From assembly GCA_009192285.1 (NCBI GenBank), contig WBVU01000004.1:3122001-3186000 (forward strand): a DNA stretch of 64,000 nt. Reading direction: 5' to 3'. The notes below the pieces were generated by a model that was not told the origin of the DNA, did not search any database, and was given only the letters and a program-made list of their open reading frames with translations. Numbering within the stretch: position 1 is the first letter of the stretch; each line of letters begins with the position of its first letter. Below, piece by piece: positions 46,196-57,000 of this stretch. The translations under genes and the position numbers were made by a program. This stretch comes from Morchella semilibera (Eukaryota > Ascomycota > Pezizomycetes > Pezizales > Morchellaceae).

Positions 46196-48606
46196 ATGGC
46201 CAGATTAAACGATCCGCCCCAGCCGGGGCAAGAATCTCTCGAAGCAAGTACGTTGTTTCATCTTCAAACCTTTGTTCTAAGCATCCAGGCTCAAGAACAA
46301 AATATGCTTACCAAAACCTATAGTAAAGAAAAGATATATCCGCCAGAACCGCGAGATCGCCAGGTTGGTTACTCGTAAACACTTGTAGCCTAAGCTACCA
46401 ATCTATTGTTTCAGTGTTTTAACCAGGTGTCCGATTGTTTACAGAGTCAACTCCACACAATCCACCAAGATTCGCAGCCTCGAAACCGAAACCACACGCC
46501 TACTTACCGAGAACATTGACCTACGAGAGCAGGTCATTAAGCTACAGGCCCAATTGGATAGACGTGAACGGGGCAAGGCCGTGATCGAGAATGTCGAGGC
46601 TACCAAGAGGCAGCTGGAAGGGAAGGTGGCCGAGATGCAGGAGCTTTTAGCAGATCTGGGAAAGGCTATCACAGTATCACCGAGAGGTATATGCAATTTT
46701 ACAAGATTCATACTCCGAAACCACATATTGCGCTAAGATGAATTATTGACTCGATTTCGCTTTTATAGCAAAGCCGCAGCCAAAACAGAAAGTGCATGTA
46801 GTGTCGCCAGATCAAGCTACATATAGGAGAGGACTCAGCTTTAGCTTCAGCGAGGCTATGAGAGCTGAGGACAATCTTCCCGCAATTTCTGAAGATTCCC
46901 GGCGAAGCAGTCTCAATGTTGAAGAACCCCGACGCACCAGTCTTGGCAGCGAAGATAGAAGGAGTAGTCTCAAGTAGATACCAAACACTCCTTGATTCTT
47001 TATACAGCTACTTTAGTTCCTAACAATCTTATTTTATTATAGTTTCGAAGAAACAATAACATTACTACCACCACGGGCCGATGATGCAGAGTCAGATGAG
47101 GATCTTAAACCACCAACATCTAGCATGCTTGAAATCCGTTCAAAGAGAAGAAGGGATAGTACTCGTCCAACCGAGGTGGAAAGTACAAAATCAGCCGCAT
47201 CACTCAGGAACCAACTCATGGTAGATACACCAGCAGAAAAACCTAAGAAGAGAAGGTTTGAAGACAGGGATCAGGATCAAGATATTGGAACACCTTTGAA
47301 CCTCGATTTTAAATTTACAAGACAGCCATCAAAGACTGCAGATATGACCAGAACCCGGACGGAGACCCTAAAGTCAACTGTATCGATGCCTAACCTTAAT
47401 GATGTAGATCATGACACACCAATGAAGGAAGTTGGTGGATTAGATGAGATCGAAAAAATCGTAGAGGCTGGGAAGCGGGGCATCAAAATGGATCTTACTG
47501 AGAAAAAGGGACCTGTTTCTGTGGGAGATGCTACGGCCTTATGCCCCACTCCTGCCACCGGGCGAAAAGCACTAGGTCCCAGTAAGTTTATATTCCTCTT
47601 GGTTTCTCCACTCAACAAGGGCGAAGATAGGTCTGATATATTTGTAGAAAGCACGAATTCGGATCCATTCAATTCGCCTCAGAAGCATATCAAGGCTGCC
47701 CTCCCGAAAGAGAAAGATCTCGAGAAACCGGAGAAGACAGAACTTGCACCACCGAAAATGAGGACCTACCGTGATTCGAATACGGAGCCCCCCTCAGTGG
47801 ATACGGAGACAGGTGGTACAGGTAGACCCTCACGAAGATCAAAAGCCAATAGCGTCAACTATGCTCTACCGAACCTGAGAGACAAAATGAGGAGGGAAGA
47901 TAAACCAAGTGAAGGAGGCAAAGGTGAAGGAAGGGCTGCCAGAAGGTCCACAGCTGGTCGGCTGAAGAATAAAGACAGCTCTGAAGGGTTTGTTGCTAAG
48001 AAGGATGGGGTTACTGAGGGGGAAGATATCTTTGGCAATCAATGGTTAGCGTCATTGCCCCAGGCAACAACTTTGACTATTGACGCAGTAGAAGAGCCTA
48101 GGAAGCCCAAGGACACTGGAATTGGCGGGCTTTTAGATAAGAGATCAGGACGTGAAAACGGAGAAATGGAGCTGCCAGAAAGTGTCATGACATATAGAAA
48201 GAGGAGGGCAAGCAACCTTCACCAGGGGACCCTGATGGACATGGAAAACGACGCAAAGTCAGGAAGGCCGCATGTTACAGCACCAACTGAGCCGAGACGG
48301 AAGACTGTATCATTTGATCCAGAAAGCACTCACGGCGGTGAAGAAGGTCAATCGCGAAATCGCGAAAGCACAAGTTCAAGGAGAAGGAGTGGTACCCACA
48401 GTAACCTACCGCCATCATCTTTACAGGTAGAGCTAGCAGGTGATGAGGTTGCACGAAACTCTCGGAGGACTAGTTTAGGAAACACTACCAAAAGCGTTCG
48501 GAGTTCAAAGAGCACCAACAATATGGTCGATGATGAGATCGAATTTGACAACTACCCTGCAATGGCAACTGGTACTTCGAACAGAAGACGAAGCATGATG
48601 CTTTGA
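46196..48606 (+). CDS. SGO1: Shugoshin, centromeric cohesion protector
   Basis: Six exons (46196-46247, 46324-46363, 46445-46686, 46769-46973, 47043-47581, 47648-48606), 678 residues. It begins MARLNDPPQPGQESLEAIKK then RYIRQNREIARVNS, the shugoshin N-terminal coiled coil that binds PP2A, continuing LETETTRLLTENIDLREQ to about residue 110. A long disordered part follows, rich in RRSSL-type serines. The shugoshin C-terminal basic motif is RPSRRSKANSVNYALPNLRD then KMRRE, which binds phosphorylated histone H2A at centromeres. Shugoshin shields cohesin from separase. The 66-bp fifth intron (47582-47647) is a multiple of three and has no stop, so retention would add 22 residues after ALGP; splicing gives ALGPKSTN as expected. 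Only one shugoshin is in the window, so Sgo1 versus Sgo2 is undecided. Confidence 0.93.
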
Positions 48607-50071
48607 TCTTTTATTTGTGTCTTTTGAAGATCTTCCACATTTTTGTGACCGCTACCTTGGATACGAGTTAATTTGAGTACCTCTAATCTGTCTTATTTTT
48701 CCGCTTGTGTTTTATTTCATGACTCTTATTTTGTTATCCTTATTTTTATTTCTATTTTTCCTTGCTCGATTAATAATGAGTTTGAGGGAATATGGTTTGT
48801 TTTCTCTTGTGTTAGCGGGCGCATTTGGTTTCATTTTTCATTTTGGTTCTCCAAACTATCCTGGTATTCAATATTTCCTGTGAAGCCTAATCTTCACAGT
48901 TTTTGTCCTTTAGTAATTGTATAATATGTATTTATGGTGAACACACCCTGCCATTACAAGCTAGCGGTGCACCTTAAATCAGTCGGAGTGTCGACAGAAG
49001 GGACAAAGTTCAGCTTGTAGGTTATTATGAAGTCATATATGTGCAAGCTTGTGCGGGTTTACAGCCTCGTATTCTGCCATAGTTCCGTTGACTTAAGGAA
49101 ATATGTTTCTACACGATACTGTTCGTCTTATATCTGTATCCCGCTAGTGGTCTGGTGGGCGTGACACCAGGAGTGTTGGCCTAACACCATATAACTCGAA
49201 AGAGAGAAGAGGAAGGGACATGTATGATGTTACGGAGTTACAGAGGTCCTTTTTCTCGCAACTCTTAGATACTGCATGTAGACTATCATCCGTTTGCTTG
49301 TTATGTTGTTATGATTTTCCTTTGTTGAAGATGGTGGCGGAGGAGAGGGTAGTTCTAGGGCAGTGCGATATTGTCATAGCCTGAGGGCTGGATACAATTA
49401 ATGAAGTAAACAAAAAAAAATCATCCGGTTGCTTCATGGGATATCACTCGGTATCCTCGTCTTCAGGTTATTTATTTATTTATACTTCATGCATGCACTC
49501 GTCCTCAGGTTGATTGATCTAACGGTCTAATTCCCATACAAAAAAAAGTCCCTCTGAGGTTTACACACCCACCCCCTATGCCTTCTCGCGCCATACGCAG
49601 ATGGTTAATTCTACACTAACTAAAGGTCGGAAATTTTAAGCACCTGATACAACGGCATTCGATCCACCTAATGAATGCACGAGTATACGGAGAGATAGGG
49701 GCTAGGAAACAATCTTTGATGGCATGACAACCTCTACTTTTAGACATTGTGGCATGAGTGAGGTCGAGAGGCTAGATATGTATACTTAACTAGCACAGAA
49801 GGAGAAAACTAAAAAACGGGATGGCGGTACTCCGCCTATCAAAGAGGTAAATAGCTTATAATTAAAGACTCCATGCTACGTCAAAAACAACCACGGTAAG
49901 CATAAGTTAGATGGCTCAGTTTGTCGATTTTCCTATGACAATTATCATCTTGGGAACATGGCATCAAAGTTGACTTGTCAAGTATTACCGGTTTTCTAAG
50001 GGAAAAGAGGGAAAGAGGGAAAGAGGGAAAGAGCTAAATCTCTTGATGTTACAAATTTAAACCCATGAAGT
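48607..50071. other. Convergent intergenic SGO/SDR
   Basis: About 1.46 kb with the two 3' UTRs. A GGGAAAGA octamer repeated about four times lies near 49999-50030. No gene seen. Confidence 0.55.
49999..50032. repeat. (GGGAAAGA)n octamer array
   Basis: About four tandem copies of an 8-bp purine unit in the intergenic region. Confidence 0.8.
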
Positions 50072-51169
50072 TTATACGAACAGCCCAGCATCTAATCCCA
50101 CATATTAGAATCACTTCGCTTCATCTCACGTTCTCGGCTCCAAGTTAAGAAAACTTACCAATTTTCATTGTACTCCCCGTAACTGACGTACTTTTCGCCA
50201 TAACCACAAACATATCCGCACACTCCTCCACCGTGGGCTAATTTGATCCTCAACATCAGCTACCTAAGTTTAATCCTAGCTTAGTCTCGACAGAATACTC
50301 ACGCAGGTCTTCAACACCGCCTTCTCCTTCATGGCCTCGATCCGCTCCTTAGGGAAAGACTGCCCCCACTCCGTTAACAGCAATCCCGGCTGAATCGCGT
50401 TGACCCTAATCTTTGGTCCCTGACTAGCTGCTAGGCAGCGCATCAGATGGAGACCAGCTGCCTTCGAGACGGAGTAAGCGATTGAGCTTCCAGATGCATT
50501 TGTGGCCTTTCAAGTTGTTAGTAAGGCTATTAATTGGAATAATCAAGGCCAGATAGATGGTAGATCGTACAGCGACTGAGGAAGTGATCAACATGGACCC
50601 TCCATCGGCGTTGGAATTAAAGGTGGGTGCTGCGGCGCGGAGGAGATGCATATTGGCTTTGACGTTGACGTTCCAGCACTACGATCATTGACTGTCAGTT
50701 GGCCCTCTAAATTATGTAGGCTATGAATACTATCATGTGCGACTGTACCTTATCCCAATCTTCCTCTGCAAGCGCATACAAATCACTGAAAGCGCCCATC
50801 TTCGTCCAGCCCTACATCCCCGCAAATCTTCATCAGCACCCCTCCCATCTTTTAATCCCCCACCTACATCACCACCATGAAACATACCGCATTGGACACA
50901 ATCACATCCAGCCCTCCCAGCGCCTTGATAGCCCCCTCGACAATAGCCACACACCCGGCATCCGTCGCTACATCTCCCTGTAGCACTACAGCCTTGACAC
51001 CCCACGTACTGCGCACCTTTTCGGCGAGTGCTTCAGCGCGCTCGGCGGCGGAGAGATAGTTTATCACAACGTTGCACCCTTCTGCTGCGAAGCGCTCTAC
51101 CGTGGCAGCGCCTAGGCCTCGAGAGCCGCCAGTAACGAGGATGTTTTTATTTTTAAGAGATATAGACAT
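50072..51169 (-). CDS. Classical short-chain dehydrogenase/reductase
   Basis: Six exons (50888-51169, 50749-50811, 50571-50678, 50303-50506, 50159-50237, 50072-50091), 251 residues. The N-terminal NILVTGGSRGLGAATVERFA carries the TGxxxGxG dinucleotide motif; NYLSAAERAE suggests NADP preference (inference). DVIVSNAG and the catalytic set follow: ITSSV with the Ser region, AYSVSKAAG with Tyr and Lys. The C-terminus VTGSTMKIDAGLFV has the usual SDR ending. It would be a soluble NAD(P)(H)-dependent oxidoreductase of 3-oxoacyl-ACP-reductase type; the substrate cannot be told from sequence. It is intron-rich for its size, and the last exon encodes only six residues. Tail-to-tail with SGO. No cluster partners suggest a biosynthetic pathway. 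Confidence 0.9.
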
Positions 51170-52047
51170 GGCGGCGTAGCTTGGTGAATAGAAATGGAAT
51201 TAAGTACAGCTAGGTGGATATTAGGTATCTCTTCAATCCACTTATGGGGGCTGCGTACATATATATATATATGTATTCGCTGAGGATAGATAACTCAACT
51301 AGCAGGCATGGTGGTCTATACCGAATTGCCGATATCGACGGATCAACGCCGCGGCGTGCATAGATGCCATACATGGTGGGTATGCGGGGTAGTCTAGGAT
51401 CGATTCAGACTCAGGCATTTTCCGTTCATATGGATATCCGGCTTCTAGCGTGGCAATCCCTTCTAGACTTCCGCCTATAACCCCACCTTAGTTCCCCGAA
51501 TATCAATTACACTTCGACTCTCCTAACTCCCAGGACCTTAGTCAAGATATCCACGATACTACAGGACTAGATTTGATCGCAATAAAAATTAATTGCCGCT
51601 AGGTCAAGTCCAGCTTCAGTCCGCGAGTCTATTTCCATTCACTCCAATAAATATCATTCACATCGCCTATGGTACGTAGCCCATCAATCCCAAGTCCCGC
51701 ACCACAAAACTATCCTCCCAAAAAGCCGTCGTTTAAAGGAAACAAAAAAGAAATGGAATGAAAGAAAACGGGAGAAGAGAATAAAAATAGTATGTATGCA
51801 TAAAAAATCCAGCCTGTGAAAACATACAACAAAGTGACAAAAAACAGAAGGGAGAAGATAGAAAAAAAACGGCATTAACAGATCCCGATATACACGCCCT
51901 TGAGAAACAGTAACATATAAAAAAATTGATAGGTTGTGAATACTCCTGGAGTATTCTCAAAACCAAGTTTCCTAGTTATCCAGAGTTCCCTTTCTTTGAG
52001 GGAAAGGGAGAAGTAAAACTAGAGGACGAAGTATAGGTCCTTTATCA
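51170..52047. other. Intergenic SDR/LST8
   Basis: 878 bp that hold the SDR promoter and the LST8 3' UTR. A TA repeat near 51259-51270 lies 90-100 bp upstream of the SDR start and may serve as its TATA element. No gene. Confidence 0.55.
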
Positions 52048-53225
52048 TCATCTTTCGCTATAATCGTTAAGGGCAACGCAGACAGCACCACGATGATGTC
52101 CATTGTACTGCCGAATGATTTGTTGACTGTACCTTCATCAGTATCTGCCAGAAATCTTTGGGAAGTAATAACATACCTGCTCAGCTCCCACAATCTTGCA
52201 TAATGATCACTACACGCTGTAACCAAATACGCGCTATCGGCGCTGAATGCACAATCCCATACCCATCTCTGATGTCCGTGGAGGGCAGTCTCCTGAGTAA
52301 ACTTCTTCTCGTCCACGCTCCAGATCTTTGCGGTATGATCCGCAGAACAAGTGGCAAGATGGCGTACATCAGGCGAGAGAAGCACACGGGTAATATATTT
52401 GGTGTGTGCCTGGAACTTGCATACTGGGACTAACTGCGTCACGTCCCGGTTCTGTATCATGCGCCAAACATAGCAATTTCCCTATGATTGCCTGTTAGAT
52501 AAGTGATAGTTCAAATGAGTACTTATATCAAACTCAAGCGTACCACATTATTTCCAGCGACAAGCATGCTGCCATCCGTAGCCACCGTGACACTCCGCAC
52601 CGGGATATCGTCCTCGGGGATTAACTGGTGCGTGCATTTATTCTCCCCCAGGTCCCAAATCCGCACATTTCCCGCCTGATCACAGCTGATCAGTTCGCCC
52701 TGGTTCGGATGTATAACAACATCATTTACCGGCGACCCATGAGTATAGTTGCGCTGCACTGTTGCGCTACGGGTATCCCAAATCTTTACAGTCCCATCCT
52801 CTGAGGAGGTCACCATCCACTTCCCTTCACAGTGGAACCCGACACCAGTGACATTATTTGTGTGGCCTTCGAATTGTAGGACAGGATTGGGGTTGGTTGA
52901 CTTGATATCGTAGAGCTTGACGGTAGTGTGGCCGGCAGCCGCGAGGAAACGTTTATCAGGGGAGATACAGAGGCGATTGACTTGTGAGTCGGAGTGCTGA
53001 ATGGTACGGGAACAGATTCCGGAAAGAGCTTCCCAAAATCTGGCAATGGCAGAAATGTAGTTAGTAGCTGACACAGAATGTGAGGCAGTGGAGCGCAGAG
53101 GTGTATACCTAATTGTATGGTCGTAACCAGCGGTGGCTATTGAGTAGCATATCAGCTTCTTTTATTCCTGCTAAGGCTCGAATCCGAGACAGGTTGAGAG
53201 TAAACATACCCATAATGACACTCAT
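52048..53225 (-). CDS. LST8: Lst8/Pop3 WD40 subunit of TOR complexes
   Basis: Five exons (53210-53225, 53109-53136, 52544-53039, 52177-52481, 52048-52126), 307 residues, the normal Lst8 size. [20 protein letters not shown] is the conserved start, spread over the first three exons. Seven WD repeats follow, with [64 protein letters not shown] and [17 protein letters not shown]. The end [19 protein letters not shown] then YSER closes the propeller. Lst8 sits on the kinase domain of Tor in TORC1 and TORC2 and stabilises it. The first exon is only 16 nt and the second 28 nt, so gene finders may miss this start. Divergent from NUP133. Confidence 0.95.
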
Positions 53226-53553
53226 GTTGCAAAGGTGTATTGAGGGAGCTGCAGAGAGCAGTTAATATCTGTGAAGGTAGTTAGGGAGGAGGAAGTGGAA
53301 TGGGACGTGGTTGTCAGCGTGTGTATGTGTGTGTGCGCGCGCGCACTTGTGTGGTGGGGAGGGTATGAGTGTAACTTTGTAAGAAGAGGGAACGAGAATT
53401 GCTTTAAAGAAGGTGAGTTTATGATGGCAGCTGCCACGTGCAAGAGGGATCGAGGGGGGGGGGGGCACTGCAGGTCTAGGACGGGAAGAAGCGAAACCGG
53501 AAGACAGACCGAGAGTCCGTGGAGGTGGGGTGAGGCAGAGGGAGTGAGGATGG

Positions 53554-53586
53554 GGAGGAGGAGGAGGAGGAGGAGGAGGAGGAGGG
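53554..53586. repeat. (GGA)n trinucleotide array
   Basis: About ten GGA units in the shared LST8/NUP133 upstream region. Confidence 0.85.
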
Positions 53587-53948
53587 GTGTGGACGTTTGA
53601 AAGTTGGTGGAAAAACAGGTACATAACATCAAAGGTCCAAAGAAAAGAAATAATGATTTTTTTTTTGTAGCCCCTGCAGGTTCAGCCTTTCAGATTCTTC
53701 GATGTATCTACATGTACTTACCTACAGTACACACTCTACTCTATCTTACAGCTATCTACGTACCACATGCAGTTAGTGAACATCAACTACATGTAGGGTT
53801 AGGTGTAAGTAGCTACATGTATGTAACTTCACATAACTTCACATAAGTGACATACTGTGATCCATCCCCGATATCACGTGAATATTCCGCCAAGCAACCT
53901 TTGGATTCGCGTTTGCAGACAGCAGCAACCAACAACTCTCCCCATCCA

Positions 53949-53982
53949 TCCCATCCATCCATCCATCCATCCATCCATCCAT
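53949..53982. repeat. (CATC)n tetranucleotide array
   Basis: About eight copies of the CATC unit, ending about 95 bp upstream of the NUP133 ATG and therefore probably in its leader. Confidence 0.85.
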
Positions 53983-54076
53983 AGCCATCAAAGCCTCCAA
54001 GAGAAACACAAACATCTATCACCTACCAACAAAACAATACATCAAAATCTATACACTCATTTACGCGATCTGAGAT

Positions 54077-57000
54077 ATGTTCACCGCTAACCCAACAGCT
54101 GCTGAATCGGCTGCTGCTGCGGCGCGAAGGAGAACAAGACCAATCTCGAGGCCAAATTCAAGAAACACACAGTATAATGAAAGACCAGCCAGCAACGCGT
54201 CAATGAACAGGAGTACCAGGGAGGGCAGCATAATATCACAGAGGGGAGATACTACTCTCGGGAAGGCAGTGTCGCTGACTGCAATGAGGGGAGATACTGG
54301 CGGGAAAGATTCGGACGGTGGTGTTGTCATTTGGGTAAGTGGTTGATCACCGCCATGTAAACCCTTTTACTATCAAAAAAATTATCGCTGAAAACCTATT
54401 CGCTTTAGACAAAAAACGAAAAATACAGTGTCTCTAAACTGCCAGCTCTCCCTTCAATCCTAAAAACATGCACAGGTTCTACCCCCCGATCCCACATGCA
54501 ATAAATAGATCAATCAATCACCAGCTCCCCCCCCCCCCACCCCACCCCTCACCCCGCCCCAATTCCTCTCCAAACGCTCATATCCTCCGGCGCTGACAGA
54601 TATCTCACAGTAAATGACTCCCCCATTACAGCCACCACCGACTCTACCAACGGCCACTCCCTCCTCCTTTCCCACACCGACGCCTATGTCTGGCAATACA
54701 CCACGACCCACACAATCCCACATACGCTTTCGTTTCCCCTCCCGCGCGACGAATCGCCCTCCCCTCTCAACCCCTTCCCCCTCGGCTCCCTTGTCTCTCC
54801 CTCCGCAAATAGTATTGAGCCTGGTCTTGTCGTTGTCATGCCCATGTCCGGTCGAATCGCCTACTGGGATAGTGTCGGCTCCGCCGTCGCCGAAGGCCTC
54901 TTCACAAAGAAACGCGGCGTCGAGGGGAAGGTTTCCCTTGTCTCTGGGGAAAGTGTAACAGCAATCTGTAACGCCGAACCAGCGGGCTTCCTGTTATCAC
55001 TCAGCTCTGGTCGGCTAGCACACTTGGCACTCAGAGACTTGGCGGGCCGCCCCGGCATCTCCGTGACTATCATGAGGGGTTATGGCACCGGAATGATGGG
55101 CGGTTTCCTTGGGGCGCTGCGTGCTGGTTCAAATAGACGTGACATCGTTGCTGTGCGCGCCGGAAAGGTCCTCCGTATGGGAGAACGGGAGGTTATAGTT
55201 GCCACCGCACGTGGTAGTTTCTCTCGATGGCAGGTTAACCGCAGCGGTACCTATGCAAACATCGCAGACGTGGATTTACGTGAGAGTATGCTATCCGCAA
55301 TTGAAAATGTTGCGACGGAAGAGTTGGCAGTGCGTGGTAGGGACCAATTTGTGGTTGTTGACGCAGCAGTGCTGGAGGAGCCAACCCTACAGACGAGCGC
55401 TGAGGATGTGCAGATGCTTGTATTGGCTAGTTTTATGCCAGGGTTCTCAAGCCCCGGCGCACTGTACGCGCTGGTTTCGATCACGTTCCATGCGGCAGGA
55501 AAGACGGAGGTCGACCATGTCCATATAGTGAAGACATATACGACACCGTTGGAGGAGGGCCGTACGCGGCCGAGGTTGTACCTACCGAAACCCTGCAAAA
55601 CTGCGTTTTTGGTCTTTTCAAGGGCTGTAGTTCTAGTATCCAATTACAGGCCAGATACGCAGCAAAATGAGGACGATTCCGTGATGGACGAAGGCTCAGA
55701 TTACCAGGGAGAGGCGTTCGAGGACGTAGTGGACTTTAGGGGAAACTTAAAGGTCGAGACAGTAGGTAGTGGCATGGAGGATGTCATGTATGATGCTATC
55801 CCGCGGATGGATATGAATGGGAGCTATATGCAGGACAGTTTCATGAGTATGAGCGGGCTCTCCGCCACAGGAAAGAAGGTCCGGAATCCTGGCATTATAC
55901 TAATCGCTAAGGGTGCCGGTGTGGTGCGAATTGAGACTTTTGATCTCGAACCGGTCAAAAAGACATCGAAGGAGCCTGTTAAGGTCAAGAGCAAGATTGA
56001 ACAGGCTGTGTTCTATGGTGTCAAAGAAGACGTAAGTTTATCATTGACTATACATGCACAATGCTATAGATACGAAGGCTAACTTCTTTAAAGAATCCTC
56101 TCAACTTTCAGGGCCGTAAGGAAGTAAGCTATCCAATTCACGAGATCGAGGCCGCTGCTTTGGAAATCAGCACCGAGATCCTTTCCTCGACATCCGAGTA
56201 CCTTCCCGTACTCCTCCCCTCCCTCGAGAACCATCTTTTGCTGCGCGCAACCCATCTTCGCGCGCTCGCCGAGCACCTCCGTTCTACATTTCCCCCATTA
56301 TCCAGCGGGACAATGTGGCGTCTCCTCAGCGACGCTGAGAAATGTGAGGCTGCACGTGCCGCTTGGGCCGCAAGAGACGCACGGTTACGACAAGACCCAG
56401 ACGCGGGTGAGGGTGTCCTAGAGGCCGTCCTTGCAGAAATCATGCAAACCGATGAGGAAGATGCTACTGGGCACGACCCAACCCGAACATGGTTCCAACG
56501 GTCTGTAGGGGACATTGGTCTGCTATTGAAATCTGCGAAGAATATTATAATTGATAACAGTAACAATGGCCGTATCGACAATCTTTCATTCGGGAAACGG
56601 GATGCTGAAGCGAATGACATTGTCCTGGGCGCTCTAATTGCCACGTCGAAATTTCGGGTCAATTCTGCAAAACTGTATGGCATGGAGGATTTCGTCGACA
56701 CGCACGGGATTTTGAAACAAGCCAAGGGACTTGCAGCGCCGTGGACTAGCCACACGGATATTCTGCAGGCATTGAGTGTGCAGCACGAAGTATCCCTCGG
56801 AATAGTAAGGACACTCTGGCCAGAACGACAGAACCCAAACGAGGAGTTTGTAGAAGTTTCTGAGCGAATTGTAGGGCAGTTGGTGGGGCTAGCAGAGGCT
56901 TGCTGCCGTGGTTTTGAGGAGCGCATTGCGTGGTGTGAGCAGCAGGCTCATGCCAGCGCCGAAAACTTCATAAAGGAGGGAAATACAGTCAAGGAGCGCT

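Larger units (their letters stand above)
53226..54076. other. LST8/NUP133 divergent promoter region
   Basis: 851 bp without a gene. Contains G12 (53454-53465), a GGA trinucleotide array (53554-53586), three TACATGTA octamers (53709, 53788, 53814), a direct repeat of AACTTCACAT at 53826-53845 and a CATC tetramer array. Confidence 0.55.
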
